Origin: Inia geoffrensis
Lineage: Eukaryota; Chordata; Mammalia; Artiodactyla; Iniidae
Reading direction: 5' to 3'
DNA length: 64,000 nt
NCBI GenBank assembly: GCA_036417435.1
Contig: CM070913.1
Span: forward strand, 22,784,680-22,848,679
Positions 33,895-47,179 of the stretch are shown in pieces. Position 1 is the first letter of the stretch, and every line of letters begins with the position of its first letter. The notes under the pieces were generated by a model that saw only the letters and a program-made list of their open reading frames with translations, was not told where the DNA came from and did not search any database. A program made the translations under genes and the position numbers.

Positions 33895-36070
33895 TACTTT
33901 TTATTATGAGCACTTTCAAACATATACAAAATTTGAGGGAATAGTAGTGTACATCCATATACTGATGGTCCAGCTTCTAAACTACCAAAACATGGCCAAC
34001 TTTGTTTCATGTATCCAAAACTCTCCCTTTACCAGCTTATTTTGAAGCAAATACCAGGCATCATAACATTTTTTTTTCACGAGTAATTCAATATATATCT
34101 CTGAAGATTTCTCAACTTACCATTTATATCGTGCTTACCTATAGAGAAGATTGTCAAACATCTGGCTTTCTATTTGATAGGTCTGAAGCCATATCCTAAT
34201 ACTGTTTTAGCCTGTGTTTCTTTTACAATGATCAAAGTCAAGCATATTTTCATGTGTTTAAGGGTTATTTGTATTCCTTTTTTTGTGTGACTGGAAGGCT
34301 CATATCTCTTGTTCAGTTTTTTAAAATGGTTTCTCTCTCCTATTTTTAGAAGTTCTTTGTGTATTAGGGACATTAAAACCTTGTTATTTAAGTTGCAAAT
34401 ACTTTTTCCCATTTGTCTCTTTGTTTGTGATATTTATGCCACCCAAAAGACTTTTATTGTTATTGTTGACGTCTGAGGGAGGAGAAATCAAATTCTGAAT
34501 CACAAGAAGGTCTTCCCATGCCAGATAATAAAGTAATTCACTTACGTGTTCTGCTACTTATGTGGTTTCAACTTATATTTAAAAATCTAACTCACCTGGA
34601 ATTTACCATAAATATGTTATGAAGAATTGACCCAAACTTATCTCATGATAGCTGCTCAAATACAACTTACACACAAATTCATCTTTTCATCACTGATGTA
34701 AGATACTACCTCTATCATATAGTAAAATTTCATGCACAGTTGTGTCTATTCCTGGATTCTTCTCTTCTGTTCCCCTGGTCCAGCTGTCTCGTCATGAAGC
34801 ACCAGTTAAGTATACAATGTTTAATATCTGAAAAAGTTATCCCCTCCTCATGGTTCTTTTCTTAACATCTTTACAATATTGAGTCTTCTGATCCAAAATC
34901 ACATGTCTTCCATGTGTTGAAGTCAATCTACTGTGACTTCCAGGATTCATTTATGGTTTTCCTCATACAGATTTCGGATATTTTTATTAAGTTCACAACT
35001 AAGTATATGATTTTCTTTATTTGCTTTTGTAACTTGGGGTTCATTCTGTCAACTTTGGCCTACTATTGTTTTGTTGTTTATGTGAAGATTATTGACTTCT
35101 GTATATCAGTTTTATTACTCAGTGCTTTTCCAAATTTTCTTATTTTTTTAGTGGTTTTTCAATTCATTATTTTGAATTTTCCAGATGTACAATTATATCC
35201 TTGATGAATAGGTATACTTTATTTCTTCCTTTCAAATTCTTATGCTTCTACTTGTTTTTTCTTATCTATTTTCAATGGCTGATGCCTCTACTATAAAATT
35301 AAAGAGTAGTAGAGACAGTGGACATCCTTGTTTCTGATTTTAGTTGGAAATTCTCTAGTGTTTTTCCATTAAGGAAGATGTTGGCTGCTTTTAACATGAG
35401 TGGATATTAAATTTGTCAATTACTCTTTCTTCTTCTATTGAGATGATCTCCTGGTTTTTCTCCTTAGCTTAATTTTATGAATAGATTTCCTTATATAGGA
35501 ACACCTTTATATTTCTGAAATAAATTTCACTTATTCATGATGTAGTATCTTTTAATGTGCCATTGGTTATGTTCCTTACATTTTATTTAACTTTTTCATC
35601 AGTATTAATAAGTAAGATTTGTCTTGCTTTTGCAACAATCTTCGGTTTTGAGCTTTACATTACAATCACTTCATTGAAAGGATATGAAAAGTTTCCTTCT
35701 TTTTCTGTGCGCTAGAGTAGTTTAAGTATTATGGAGGTTATCTGATCTTTAAATGTCTGAAAGAATTTCTATATGAAACCATCTTGTCCAGGTGACATGT
35801 GTGTGCTGTTGTGGGGGATTAAATTGCTCTCTATTTCTTCTCTGGTAATTGGTCCCTTTAATCCTGTCTCCAGTAGGATCAGTTTTGCAAAGTTGTAATT
35901 CTGTAGGACATTAATCATCTCATCTAGAAATTCAAATGTACTTTATAGAGTTGTACAAACTACTCTCATATGATTTTTTAAATCCCTTTTTGATACTTAT
36001 TTTTCCACCTGACATTTCTAATTCTGTATAATTGTATTGTACTTATTTGTGGAAGGCTTTAGAAAATCAA
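33895..36070 (-). mobile_element. Old LINE-1, antisense, decayed
   Basis: Minus-strand reading gives LINE-1 3' region and ORF2-like sequence. On the + strand the markers include 'gaagcaaataccaggcatca', 'gacagtggacatccttgttt', 'tgtgccattggttatgttcc' and 'tctctggtaattggtccctt'. There are many stops, with no intact ORF. The 96-codon frame at 34914-35204 lies within it. Confidence 0.65.
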
Positions 36071-37926
36071 TGAAAGTACCAGTCTTATTATCTCAAGAGT
36101 TTATTTTAATTTCCATATTATAGCCCATAGTCCAGTAATCCTATTTTCTACTATCATTAATTTTTCCCTTAGAATGTCCTCTCTACCCCTACTCTTTACC
36201 TTCTAAACTCAAGTCATATCCACACTTTCCTTGTTCGTGAGTTCTTACACTTCTCCAATTTTATTCCAGTTTTTCTGTATCCATAAGGAGCATAGTACGC
36301 TGGGGTCAAGATCTAGCAGACCTTGAAACTCAGGACTTGAAATTGCTAAAACCCAAATTTGCTCAATGAGTATTCTTACTGAGAACACTGCAGCTTGCCA
36401 GTAATTCTCACAATCAGGGTCAGGATAAGGCTGCTCCCTGATCTGAGAAATTCTTACCTGAATTGAAAGAGCTTCTAAATCATTTGGTTCACTAATATAG
36501 ATCCATTCAGAATCAATGCTTTTCATGTGTTTCCCTAACATTGGATCATTATGACTCAGTAGGAGGCAGCAAAACACAAAGCTATTTTGTCCCCAGTTGC
36601 AGCATGATATTGACAGATGTTCTAAATGGAATCATTCTGAAAAGGACATGAGATCAATGATCTAGCATTATCTCTGAAGCTCACATGTACCCCTGGATAG
36701 AAAGCAAACCCCTAACTGATGTGTGCTTAAAAACACTGTTTAGCAGACATGACTCAAATCTCAGGGTAGTTAAAGCAATTCAGGCTTTTGGCTTCAGATG
36801 AGTAAATTATCAACAGGAACAAAATAGTACTTTACAAAGTCGCTGTTTCAGATTCAGAGAAACCTCTGAAGGCTTGTACTTATATTTATAAATGCTGATA
36901 AACTGAAATACCTCTTAGAAAAGAAAACTTCACAGTCTTCTTAGAAACTTAAATGTGTGCAGTCTCAAAGTGTGTCCAGGGTCATACTGAGGGCACAGGC
37001 CTTGAAGCTCACGTAATTTGTCACTGATCTGTCACCTCACCTTGTTGGCACAGGAAAGAACTGGGCATTCAGTTTCTCTAGCTCTGACAAGATCTCCTTG
37101 TTTGGCTTCTCGGAATCCTAGGCTGGGTGTGTGTGCAGCTCCATAGAGAAGGCACAGACTCTTTGGCAGGTCATCTGCACCATTGAGGTTAGAGGTGGTG
37201 AGAGATGCAGGCAAGTTCCAGGCATCCTCCTGGATTCCAGTTTGTCCTCATGGACTTTCCTGTTTGACCTTGCTCTGACTTTATGTCCCTCTTTCTGTCC
37301 TGACCCTGGTTCGGATGACTTCAGGTACAACACAACACAGAAAAGCAATAGGCTTACACAGACTGCCAAGCCAGCTCCCACAACTGTGAAAAATCCAATC
37401 TGATTAATAAATCGCATGTTCTGTATCACTTACAGTGATTCTGCTTTTTTTGATAAAACCCTCACTGATACCAAATTCTAGAATCTTGAGAATCTCATTT
37501 CACTTTATTTTTTAAGGTTTAGAAAATTAAATGGACATTGTTATAACCAAGATAGTGGCAGGGAAAGGATACCTATTTCATATCAGATCTCCTGTATAAC
37601 TTACTTCAAACTCATAAATTCTAGTTTTGAAAGAGGGCCACATAATTACCACATTAAGCATTGCTTAGATATCCTGATAAACAGCTGAGAGGGTCTTTCA
37701 GTGCACTGTCCTGCAGTATTTTTATATTCACCGTAAAATAGTTTTAAGCTTTAACATTAACTTACTCAACTCTAAGACATGGTTTTGGCATTTCCCACCA
37801 AAATCTCCCAAAGAAGCCCAGTGGATGCTGACATGTCTGTAATCAATGAGCAAGTGAATCAAAGACAAACTTCACTTTAAATGTACACATTAGCCTTCAG
37901 CTCACATTGGTGATTTAAAGGAATAA
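36070..37926. other. Upstream intron, unique stretch with two minus-strand open frames
   Basis: No known repeat or exon is recognised with confidence. Two minus-strand open frames occur, 36245-36577 and 37118-37429. The second encodes a strong hydrophobic segment (see the next entry). Confidence 0.4.
37118..37414 (-). other. Small open frame with one predicted membrane segment
   Basis: From the ATG at 37414 the frame encodes about 98 residues: a short N terminus (MRFINQ), one hydrophobic stretch at about residues 7-31 (GFFTVVGAGLAVCVSLLLFC and on), then a basic, Lys/Arg-rich tail. A start at GTG 37429 would be longer. An acceptor-like 'ggatttttcacag' falls inside the hydrophobic part. I do not recognise the protein. 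It is on the same strand as RAB27B, inside its presumed upstream intron, and may be chance. Confidence 0.2.
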
Positions 37927-37935
37927 GTTGGCTTC

Positions 37936-38333
37936 TAGCCAAAGCAATCTTGAGAAAGAAAAACGGAGCTGGAGGAATCAGGCTCCCTGACTTCAGACTA
38001 TGCTACAAAGCTATATTCATCAAAACAGTATGTTACTGGCACAGAAATAGAAATAAAGATCAATGGCACAGGATAGAAAGCCCAGAAATAAACCCACACA
38101 CCTATGGTCAATTAATCTATGACAAAGGAGGCAAGACTACACAATGGTGGAAAGACACAGTCTCTTCAACAAATGGTGCTGGGAAAACTGGACAGCTACA
38201 TGTAAAAAAAAAAAAAAAAAAAAGAAATTAGATTATTCTTTAACACCATACACAAAAATAAGCTCAAAATGGATTAAAGACCTAAATGTGAGACCAGACA
38301 CTATAAAACTCCTAGAGGAAAACATAGGCAGAA
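37936..38333 (+). mobile_element. LINE-1 ORF2 fragment without 3' end, flanked by a direct repeat
   Basis: Reads as LINE-1 ORF2 ('gagctggaggaatcaggctc', 'ctatggtcaattaatctatg', 'caacaaatggtgctgggaaa', 'gaggaaaacataggcaga') and stops inside ORF2. There is no poly(A) tail at its right end. GTTGGCTTCTAGCC flanks it at 37927-37940 and 38334-38347. The left copy overlaps LINE-1 sequence by about five bases. An internal run of 20 A lies at 38204-38223. Confidence 0.85.
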
Positions 38334-38814
38334 GTTGGCTTCTAGCCCAATTTACAGAGTATTAAGCCAATGGGAAAATAATTATTTTATGGATTGGAAT
38401 AAGAGCATTTGTAGATATTACTCTTAAGTTTAAGACTTCATGAAATTCAGAAATAGTAATGAGAAACTTCACAGATGTTTCTCTACAATGCTACAATGTA
38501 GGATTTTATGACTGCTTCTCCAGACAGGTAAGAATTACACTCAGGCAATTCTAATAGACTTTACCAATTAACACAATTTTCATATAAATATAATAATTTT
38601 TACCAAGGAAAGCAATTTGTGACTATGAAGAGAAAAATGGCACACAGAAGACAATTGCAGTATAAAATACAGAAGTATCAAACAGAAAGGACTACTTGAG
38701 ACAATTCAAATGATAACATAGTGATATCTAACAAGTTATATTGCCTTCTTATATATCAGGCACTTATTCTAAGGACTAAGTACTAAGGATTAACACATTT
38801 AATCTTTAACATAA

Positions 38815-40355
38815 CCCAATAACACACAGATTCAACTCAATCTCTATCAAAATCTAGCTGCCTTTTGGCAGAAAATACAAGCTGACCCTAAAATTCATAG
38901 AATAGCCAAAATAATTTTGATCAAAGAAGAACAAAGTTGGAAGATTCATACTTCTCAATTTCAAAACTAACTACAAATTTATAGTAATCAATACAGTGTG
39001 GCACTGGCCTCAGAGTAGCCATATAGATCAATGGAATAAAATTGAGAGTCTAGAAATAAGCTTATACATTTATGGTCATTTGTGATAAGGGAACCAAGAC
39101 AATTCAACGGGGAAGGAATAGCTTTTCAACAAATGGTGCTGTGGCAACTAGACAGCCACATTCGAAAGAACGAATTTGGACTTGTACCATATATAAAAAT
39201 TAATAGAAAATGGATCATAGCCTTGTACCATATATAAAAATTAATAGAAAATGGATCATAACCCTAAATGTAAGAGCTAAAACAATGAAACTCCTAGAAT
39301 AAAACATAGGAGTACATATTCATAACCTTAAATTGGACAGTGATTAGATATAACACCAAAAGTACCAGTAACAAAAACTAGATAAATGGATTTCATCACA
39401 ATTTCAAACCTTTTTCTTCAAAAGACACCATGAGACAAGGGAAAATACAACCCCCAGTTGGGGTGAAAATAGTTGCAAGTCATATTTGAGACTTGAATCC
39501 AAACTATATAAAGAATTCTTACAACTCAATAATAAAAAGACTAATAACCCAATTTAAAAAAATGGACAGAGGGTTTGAATAGATATATTTCTCCAAAGAT
39601 TTTATACACATGGCCAATAAGCATATGAAAAGATGCTAAGATAGCATCAATCATTAGAAAAGTACAAGTCAAAACCACAATGAAATACCACTTCCTAACC
39701 ACTAGGTGGCTATAATAAAAATAGGGACACCATCAAGTGCTAGTGGAGATGTGGAGAAATGGAGCCCTCCCATATTACTGGTGGGGATGTGAAATGGTGC
39801 AGCCACATTGAAAAACAGGTTAGCACTTTCTCAAATAGTTAAACGTACAGTGATCCTAAGACCGTCAATTCTACTCCTAGCTCTAAATCCAAAAGAAATG
39901 AAAACATTCATCCACACAGAAAATTGAAAACAACCCAAATGTCCATCTGTGGATGAATGTATCCAGACAATGGAGTATTATTCAGCTATAAAGAGGAATG
40001 AAGTACAAATACGTGCTACAACACAGATGGACCTTGAAAACATTATTCTAAGCGAAAGAAGCCAGGAGCGAAAGGCTACATACTTTATGATTTTATTTAT
40101 ATCAAGTGTCCAGAATAGGCAAACCTGTAGAGACAGAATGTAACTTAGCATGTGCCAGGGGACGCTGAGAGGAAGAATGGGGAGTGACTGCTAACGGGCA
40201 TGAGGTTTTTTCAAAGAAATGATGAAAATGTTCTGGATTTAGATATTAATGGTGACACAATTTTGTGAATATATCAAAACCCACTGAATTATACATTTTA
40301 AAAGGGTGGATTTTATGGTATATGTATTATATCTCAATAAAGCTACTATTTAAAA
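38815..40355 (+). mobile_element. Older LINE-1, ORF2 end and 3' UTR
   Basis: Diverged LINE-1 in sense: 'caactcaatctctatcaaaa', 'aacaaatggtgctgtggcaa', 'aatgtccatctgtggatgaa', 'ggagtattattcagctataa' and the 3' end 'tatatctcaataaagctact'. ORF2 is broken by many stops; the 64-codon frame at 39949-40143 is a remnant of it. A 41-bp internal tandem duplication lies at 39181-39262. Confidence 0.85.
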
Positions 40356-41234
40356 AACCCAACAGTGTAAGAATACTATATTTTATATTAAAAATAATTG
40401 ATTGGGCCTAGCTCCTCTAGCTAGGTGTTAATTAATACTTGTTTACAATGGAGCCACTTCCTAGTAAGTGTCTTGTGTATTCAAACAATACCCTCTTACA
40501 ACCTAATGGAAAGGGCCTGTAGTATATAGTCAAGGAAGTATATTCCTGAGACTCTGTAACCCCTTTCAGCAACTGATTCTAGTATAGAAAAACTCAATGG
40601 TCAGGAAAGGAGTCAGTTCATCTAATTTGATCCTGTTACAGTTTAGAGCAATTTCCTCTTGTTGATTATCATCAGCAAAGCTTGGCATACAGATAGTGGA
40701 TTCCTCCCTTTGCTGAAACCCATTACGACAATGCCCTTAATATGCTTTCCCAGCTACATACTTTTGTTTCCTCACATATCCTAAATTTTGCTTCCTTACA
40801 AATCAGTAGCCCCAAATCAATACTTTACTTGCTCTAAACACATACACGATATCACTGAGATGTTACATAAATATTTGGATTAAATAAATTAAGCTTCAAG
40901 AATTTTTTGCAAGATTTAACATTTGACCCAGAAAGCTTTTCCATTTGGCTTAATAAATGGACTGCATGACTTATTTCTTTTTAAGGGAGTCGTGCTTTCT
41001 TAAACAATGCTTTCCTAGGTCCTTTTCTCCAGAACTTCAGCCAGGAGCAAGAAAAAAAAAGTAAATCCCTGAAATTCTGCAGAGCCTTATATTGAAAGAA
41101 TCTTTGACGTATTATTGATATATCTCTTCCAGCCTGGAAAATCTTGTGATGCAATAAATCAGATTAGTAAGTATTCACAAAGAGGTCAATGCCTCCCTGA
41201 AATCTATCAGCAAGACCAGAAAATAGGTTTTTCC

Positions 41235-41398
41235 AACTTAGTCCTTCTCAAACTTGGCTGCATTTAAAATTCCCTGATGCCTAGGCCACATCCCAAACCA
41301 AGTAAATATGAATCCTGATGGTGAGACAAGAGTGTTAGTAGTTTTTGATGCTCTCCAGATGGTTCCAATACGCAGCCACCTTTGAGAACCACTGCCCT
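41235..41398. mobile_element. MER5-like (hAT-Charlie) DNA transposon remnant
   Basis: Starts 'agtccttctcaaacttggct' and ends 'cacctttgagaaccactgcc', which are imperfect inverted termini. The interior has 'cctaggccacatcccaaac' and 'ctccagatggttccaatac', the usual MER5 pattern. Non-coding. Confidence 0.75.
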
Positions 41399-42834
41399 AC
41401 CTCCTAGCCCAGAGACTCCTCACTGCCAATGAGTGATTTCTAATCTGGAAGTAACCTCAGCCCCATCCCATAGCTAACAGAAGAGCAGAGTGGACCACAC
41501 TCATAAAGATATCTCTTTTCCTAAGAGAGTGGCTTGTTGGAAAGATGGTCCTTTCCCACTATAGGCCTCTGCTCAATGGGCCCACCAGCACCAGTCACAG
41601 GAGTGTTCCTTCCCTTAACACGACAAGTACATGTCATCCTCTATGTTAGCGGTCAATCCATCTCTTTTCTCTGTAGAGTTATGTGATATATGAAAGGACA
41701 TTAAGTGTATATATGTAACTTGAACCCTCTACTCTTAAACCATGTCTTCACATTAAAAAAGACATGACTTTAAGTTAAAGAGATGTTTGTTGAATAAGAT
41801 GTTTTACTAAGTTTTCCAACTTTGGCCTAATAATCTTGCAGATCGGGTTCATTTTCCAGCTGGCTGCTGCTTTGAGAAAGTCATGCCACCCTTCTACTGT
41901 TTTGCTTCAATATCTGAGATACTAATCAAAATAGCTGCCCACAACGTCTGCCTCTCTGACATGTGAGGAAGCCAAATTAGATAGCATCTAGGAGTCCACA
42001 GGCAAATATCTATGAAAATAAGAGGAGGGCCATATTATTACAATTTTCTCACTTAAACGTAATTCTAGATAACTCCCAGAGCCATACAATTCCAAGAATA
42101 AGACAGATAAAAAGTCCAAGGCCTCTTTAGGAAAAGAATGTTGGCTGGTCATTATTTTAGCCAATATTTAACAAGATGCATTTTATTAGCTTAAATGCGG
42201 GGAAAAGAGAGATTGTGTCTACAAAGAATGGAGTTAGTCCAAAGAAAGTGCTTATTTGTCTCACAAGGGCTCTTTCCACATTATGTAGATGCATGTGTTA
42301 ATTGAAATTTCTAAATCGGAATTTTATTTCTGCAATAGATGTGAGTGGAGGCTGAATAGAAAATTTCTAAAAAGCTATTCCACGTGGTTCTTAACCCTTA
42401 AGTGGTTGGGGAGAAAAATGAACAAATGTTCAGTCCTTTCCTCTGATAAGTTATTTGAGATGAGGTCTACATCAGAAAATCTAGGGCTCGAAGTCTGATA
42501 GGTGTTCAGAGGAGAGAGAAAAACTCATAAACAGGGATATGCAGGTGGGGCTGGAATTAATCAGGCGAGCTTCATAGGGGAGGTGGGATGAGAGCTGGAG
42601 TTTGACGGGGAGAGGGGAGAGAGAGTGATTGGGATGAAGAGAACACGCACTGGTCCTGGAAGCAGCATGTGCACCGTGGAGCCCTGGCTACAGGAAACGT
42701 GGCTCAGGTGGAAGCAGAAGTGGCTTTCTGGGGGCCTTGGCTGATGCGGTGGGATGTGCAGAATCAAGTGTTCGCTGTAAGAGGTGTAACGGCAAGCGTT
42801 GGAGCCCATAGCCCTTGTTTACAAGTTCAGTTTT

Positions 42835-42945
42835 AGCTATTTGCCAACCACGTGGCCACAGGCAAATTACTTAACCCCTTATTCTTAGGGTCTTTATCTG
42901 CAGCTGTTAAGTAGGTAAAAATACCTGGCTTGATGCATTCAGCCA
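42835..42945 (+). repeat. MIR-like fragment
   Basis: 'ccacgtggccacaggcaaat', 'tacttaaccccttattctta' and 'gggtctttatctgcagctgt' fit a MIR core. Confidence 0.6.
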
Positions 42946-45082
42946 CCATGAATTCCCCTTCACTCTGGACTTGCCAAGAAGCAGAGAACCTTAAAAAATG
43001 TTTTGATTGATGACACAATGTAACAAAACACAAAATGATTAATCAACTAACATGGGTCACTTTATAGCCTAACATGAAGTCACCAAATTTCTCAGAACAA
43101 AGGTGGTGTAGAAATCCCAAGGAAAAGCCGGTCTTACTTCTCTTTAACAAAGCACTAGATTATTTCAGCCACTTTATACCCTGACGGAGCTCTGATTAAA
43201 AATACAATATGTCAACAGTGACTAATTACAACTTTAGTGAGTCTATTGTTTACTTCTTGGCGGTAACCTAATCAACTAACCATGTCTTAAACTCACCTAG
43301 TGTTTTCCAGTATCAAATATTTATAATTTTGAATTGGATAACTTTCACACCCAGCTGTTACTGGTGTGAAAAGAAAAGTCATCACTGGCACAAAGACATT
43401 TATAGCAATGCCCTCCTTTTCCTGCTGTTTGGTGCATTTTAAAGAGCAGAAGCCAGCTTACTTAGTGCCCTGCCCAGAGCCCGCTAAGGTTCTGACAACA
43501 GAGAGAGTCCTAACAGGGCCGTGTGCTTCTCCTTTCTACAATATCCTTTAACTTTACAGTAGGTGAACATTTTTTGGTTAATAACAATTTGGGGCTGAGA
43601 AAAGGTATGAAATGTTCAAAAGTGTGAGTGGTTTGCTGAAAAGACACTTATGAAAAGGTTGCTCCTCAGAATTTTGCATTATGCCTTTGGTTAACTTTTC
43701 CTTAAACCGAAAAAGGGACTTTCGTGTGGAAACTTACTCTCTCCATAGCTCCTAGCCATAGTAACTGTTCTCACTGTAAAAGGATCACAGTTTTAGCAAA
43801 GAAATAAGGGCGGAGAGTTGGACTTTTAATAACCTAGCATTTGTGATAAGACAACAGCTCTCATGAAATTAGCTTGGTCTGTATTTACCAGATTTGACCT
43901 AAAATGAGAGGAAAGCTCATGGGAGGCTGGGAGAACAGAGACTGGCTTATATTGTACCTCATTTCTGCAAAATCACCTTCCTGATATCCACTCCTGCCCA
44001 AGGAAAAGCATGAGTACATTTTCCATTAAAGATTTACATTTTACTTTCTGGTATTTTTGGCCAAAAGGACAAATATCATAATCTACTATAGTAAGTCAAA
44101 ATACTGAAAGATAAATGTTAGCATTTTAGTGGAAAAAAATCACAGTAAGCTATCTGACATGAAGAATACATTTGCTATATCTGACACTTTCTAGTTTATA
44201 GAAGGTCTGTGTCTTGAAGAAATCCCTGGCAGTCAATTTCTGCAAGATCAAAGAATGTTCTTCCTATATCATTTCCATCAAGTTTTTAAAAAGGAAAATT
44301 CAAATATCTTGCGTTCACTGTCTTGTTTCTTACGGTTCCAGTAACTTTAACTGCAAGCGGGGGCTTCTGTTATAGTTAAACTAAAGGTTTTCCTGCTGAA
44401 ATCTGTGCCCATTTTGGTAGGTTCTATTATTACAATAAGAGGCAAAATTATGAAAGTTAAATGCTTGCATATTAAATTTCAGGAGTATAACTTCTAGTTA
44501 CATAGAATAGCAAAAGAGAGAAGTTCCACATTTGTTCTTTCTAAATATTTCTGTTGAATATATTAAGGTGAATATACACACCAACGTGGGTGACTATTTG
44601 GGGGTTTATATTTTAGGATAAAGTTGGCTCTGCTCTACTCTGATAATGTTACTCAGCAGCTAACCTTCTAGTTCATATTTACATAATGACGAACAGAGGT
44701 TAATACTAAGTTCCTTGTCTTTCTCCTAATTAAGCAAAGGGTGGGACTATGATAATATACACCTTGAAATCTTCCGGACTGTGATAATATACACCTTGAA
44801 ATCTTCCAACATCATCTGAAGGAGTGGAATTTCCCTAAGATCTGAAACAGAAACTAGTTTTATAAATCCAGCTAGAGGTAAGGTGTCATCATTGAATAAT
44901 CACAAATGTCAGCAAATGATATAGTCTATCTCAAATATGTATGATAAAATATGAGGAATGAGTATAAGAATAAAAGCTGGAATATTTTTTCTCCACCATA
45001 ACAGCACTGACTGGGTTACATGAGGTATTGATTATAAAGGATTGGCAGGGTTGTAATGAGCACATATGCACACAGATGCTCA

Positions 45083-45084
<2 letters not shown>

Positions 45085-45116
<32 letters not shown>
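45085..45116. repeat. CA/TG microsatellite
   Basis: About 16 uninterrupted CA units. The Cys-Val repeats in open frames here come only from this array. Confidence 0.95.
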
Positions 45117-45118
<2 letters not shown>

Positions 45119-46199
45119 CACGCAGGCACATCAAGCATGGAATCATTACGACTGTGTACACACTCTCTAAAGTCAGTCTTCTATTTAACTTGACCTTGTC
45201 AGAAGATAAGTCTGCTTTGAATATTACTGGAGTAAGCCAGAAATATATACAATTTATAATACAAATTTTATAAAATAAAACAGTTTGAGTTTTATAAAAT
45301 AAAACAGTTTGAATTTTTTCTATGTCCATAAATCAAAGTACGAGAGGAAGATAATATTTCATGTTGAGAATTTGGTGCAAGTTATACAGCATGCAAAAGC
45401 GTCTCTACCTGTAAAGAGTGGGAGGTGGTCTTATGGACATGATTGCTAGGTTTCTTTACCTGGGAAAAACGTGGTACTAATTTCCTGGAGGAGCAGAAGA
45501 GGATGGAGGAAGGGGTCCCCTGTCAAAGGAGCGAGTGGAATGTTAGGGCACCACGTACCATCAGCCCTAGTAAACCAACCTGATTGCCCAGGTGGAGGCC
45601 TTCTGAGATTGGGCATTAAAAATGGCACAGGATGCTTCAAAGAAAAGATCAAAAAGTTGCCTGGGGATACGTAGACTGTCAGTGCCTCTCGGATTCCTGC
45701 CTTTGATAAAACTACTGCAGCAAATACATTTACAGAACCTCTGTATGTAGGACACTAAACCCAGGAGAGAGGAGATGAAGGAAGAAAATGGAAGTATGTG
45801 TGAGATGGTTTAGAAACATTTAAAGAGCAGCAACAGTGAGGTATGACGTAAAAAAATTGAAAAAAGAGTGTGGTTTTTATAATCAAAATTAGACTTCACA
45901 ATATACTTGTAGCACAGCAACATTTATAAGGAAAGGATACTAATCTCTCCAGATTTGGTCATTTACTCACTCACTCAACAGACGTTTCCTGGGCACCTAC
46001 TGTGAGCTGGGCACAGAGAGTTTTCTGTGGGGATCAAATGAAGTTACCTAACAGGTTCTGCTACTCTCACCCTCCCAGGACAACTGTAAGAGCTACAGCA
46101 ACCACAGGTCCTGGTATGCTCAGCAGGGCCCAGTTTTTTCCCCCGCTATTCTATTAATAGTCTCCCCTTTCACTCTCAGAAGGATATTAATCTGAACAA

Positions 46200-46830
46200 A
46201 CTGTATGATCGCTGAAACTAATAAGAGCCTCCAAACTTGTGTTCATGCCTCCAGTTCTGCCCTGCCCCCATCCCTCCTCCACATAACAGGCAGAGTTATC
46301 TTTTAAACATGTAATACAGGCCATGTCACTGTTCCGCTTAATATTTACCAATGGCATTGCTTCAAACTGAATCTAAAAATCCAGAGTCCTTCTTCTGCCT
46401 TACAAAGTGCCACGTGACCTGCCTCTGACTCTTCTCTACCAATTCTCTTTTCCTTGAAGGAGCCAAGTTTCATCCTGTCTTAGGACCTTTGCACTGGCTA
46501 TTCCCCCTGCTGGTTTTCACAAGCTGTCTCCTTACTATCATTCAGTTCTCAGTTTAAATGTTGCTTTTGTCAGAGAGATCTTGCAGGGCCCCCAAATGCA
46601 GAAGGCTCCCATTCACCTTCTATGGCATCACCCCATTTTAATTTGTTGAATAGTGCTTCTGCCCCACAGATATCTGTCTTCCTGTTTATTATCACTCAAT
46701 TTCCCCTCTAGAATGCAAGCTCTTGCGGGGTGGCGGTGGGGGGGCGGAATTTTTACAGGCCTTGTGCACTTTGAGGTCTAGGTAAAAACAGGCGTCAACA
46801 AATGTTTGCTGGATGCACTAATATATGCCG
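46200..46830 (+). repeat. LINE-2 3' end remnant
   Basis: 'gccatgtcactgttccgctt', 'aggacctttgcactggctat', 'tctagaatgcaagctcttgc' and 'caacaaatgtttgctggatg' are the usual L2 3' landmarks in order. Confidence 0.8.
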
Positions 46831-47179
46831 TTAGATCTAATTTAGTGTATGTAGCTCTGTTATAAAGACTGCTGGTCTTGGAGAGCTTCAGGTTGTGCGC
46901 TAAAAAACCTGAATACTCTGTATAAGAAAATGTATCTTTACCAACAAAGTTACCTTGTATCTTAAGAAGAAACCAATCTGAAACTTACAAGTTGAGTATA
47001 AAGCTACAGAACTAAAGACTCTGATGGGTGAATGTATAGTTTCCAACTCTCTTAATACCTATTTTTAAGAGGGTAAAAGGCTTAATACCTACCTCTGCTT
47101 CCTTGATTCTTAAAACCATGTCCAGGAAAAATAAGTGATGGGGGATTTTAATGAGGTGCTGGGAAGGGTCTTATTTAAG

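Noticed and set aside
36245..36577. 110-codon minus-strand frame containing 'SEPNDLEALSIQVRIS'
   Set aside because: The peptide looks like an old repeat read in a coding frame; no splice sites or known domain, so not called a gene.
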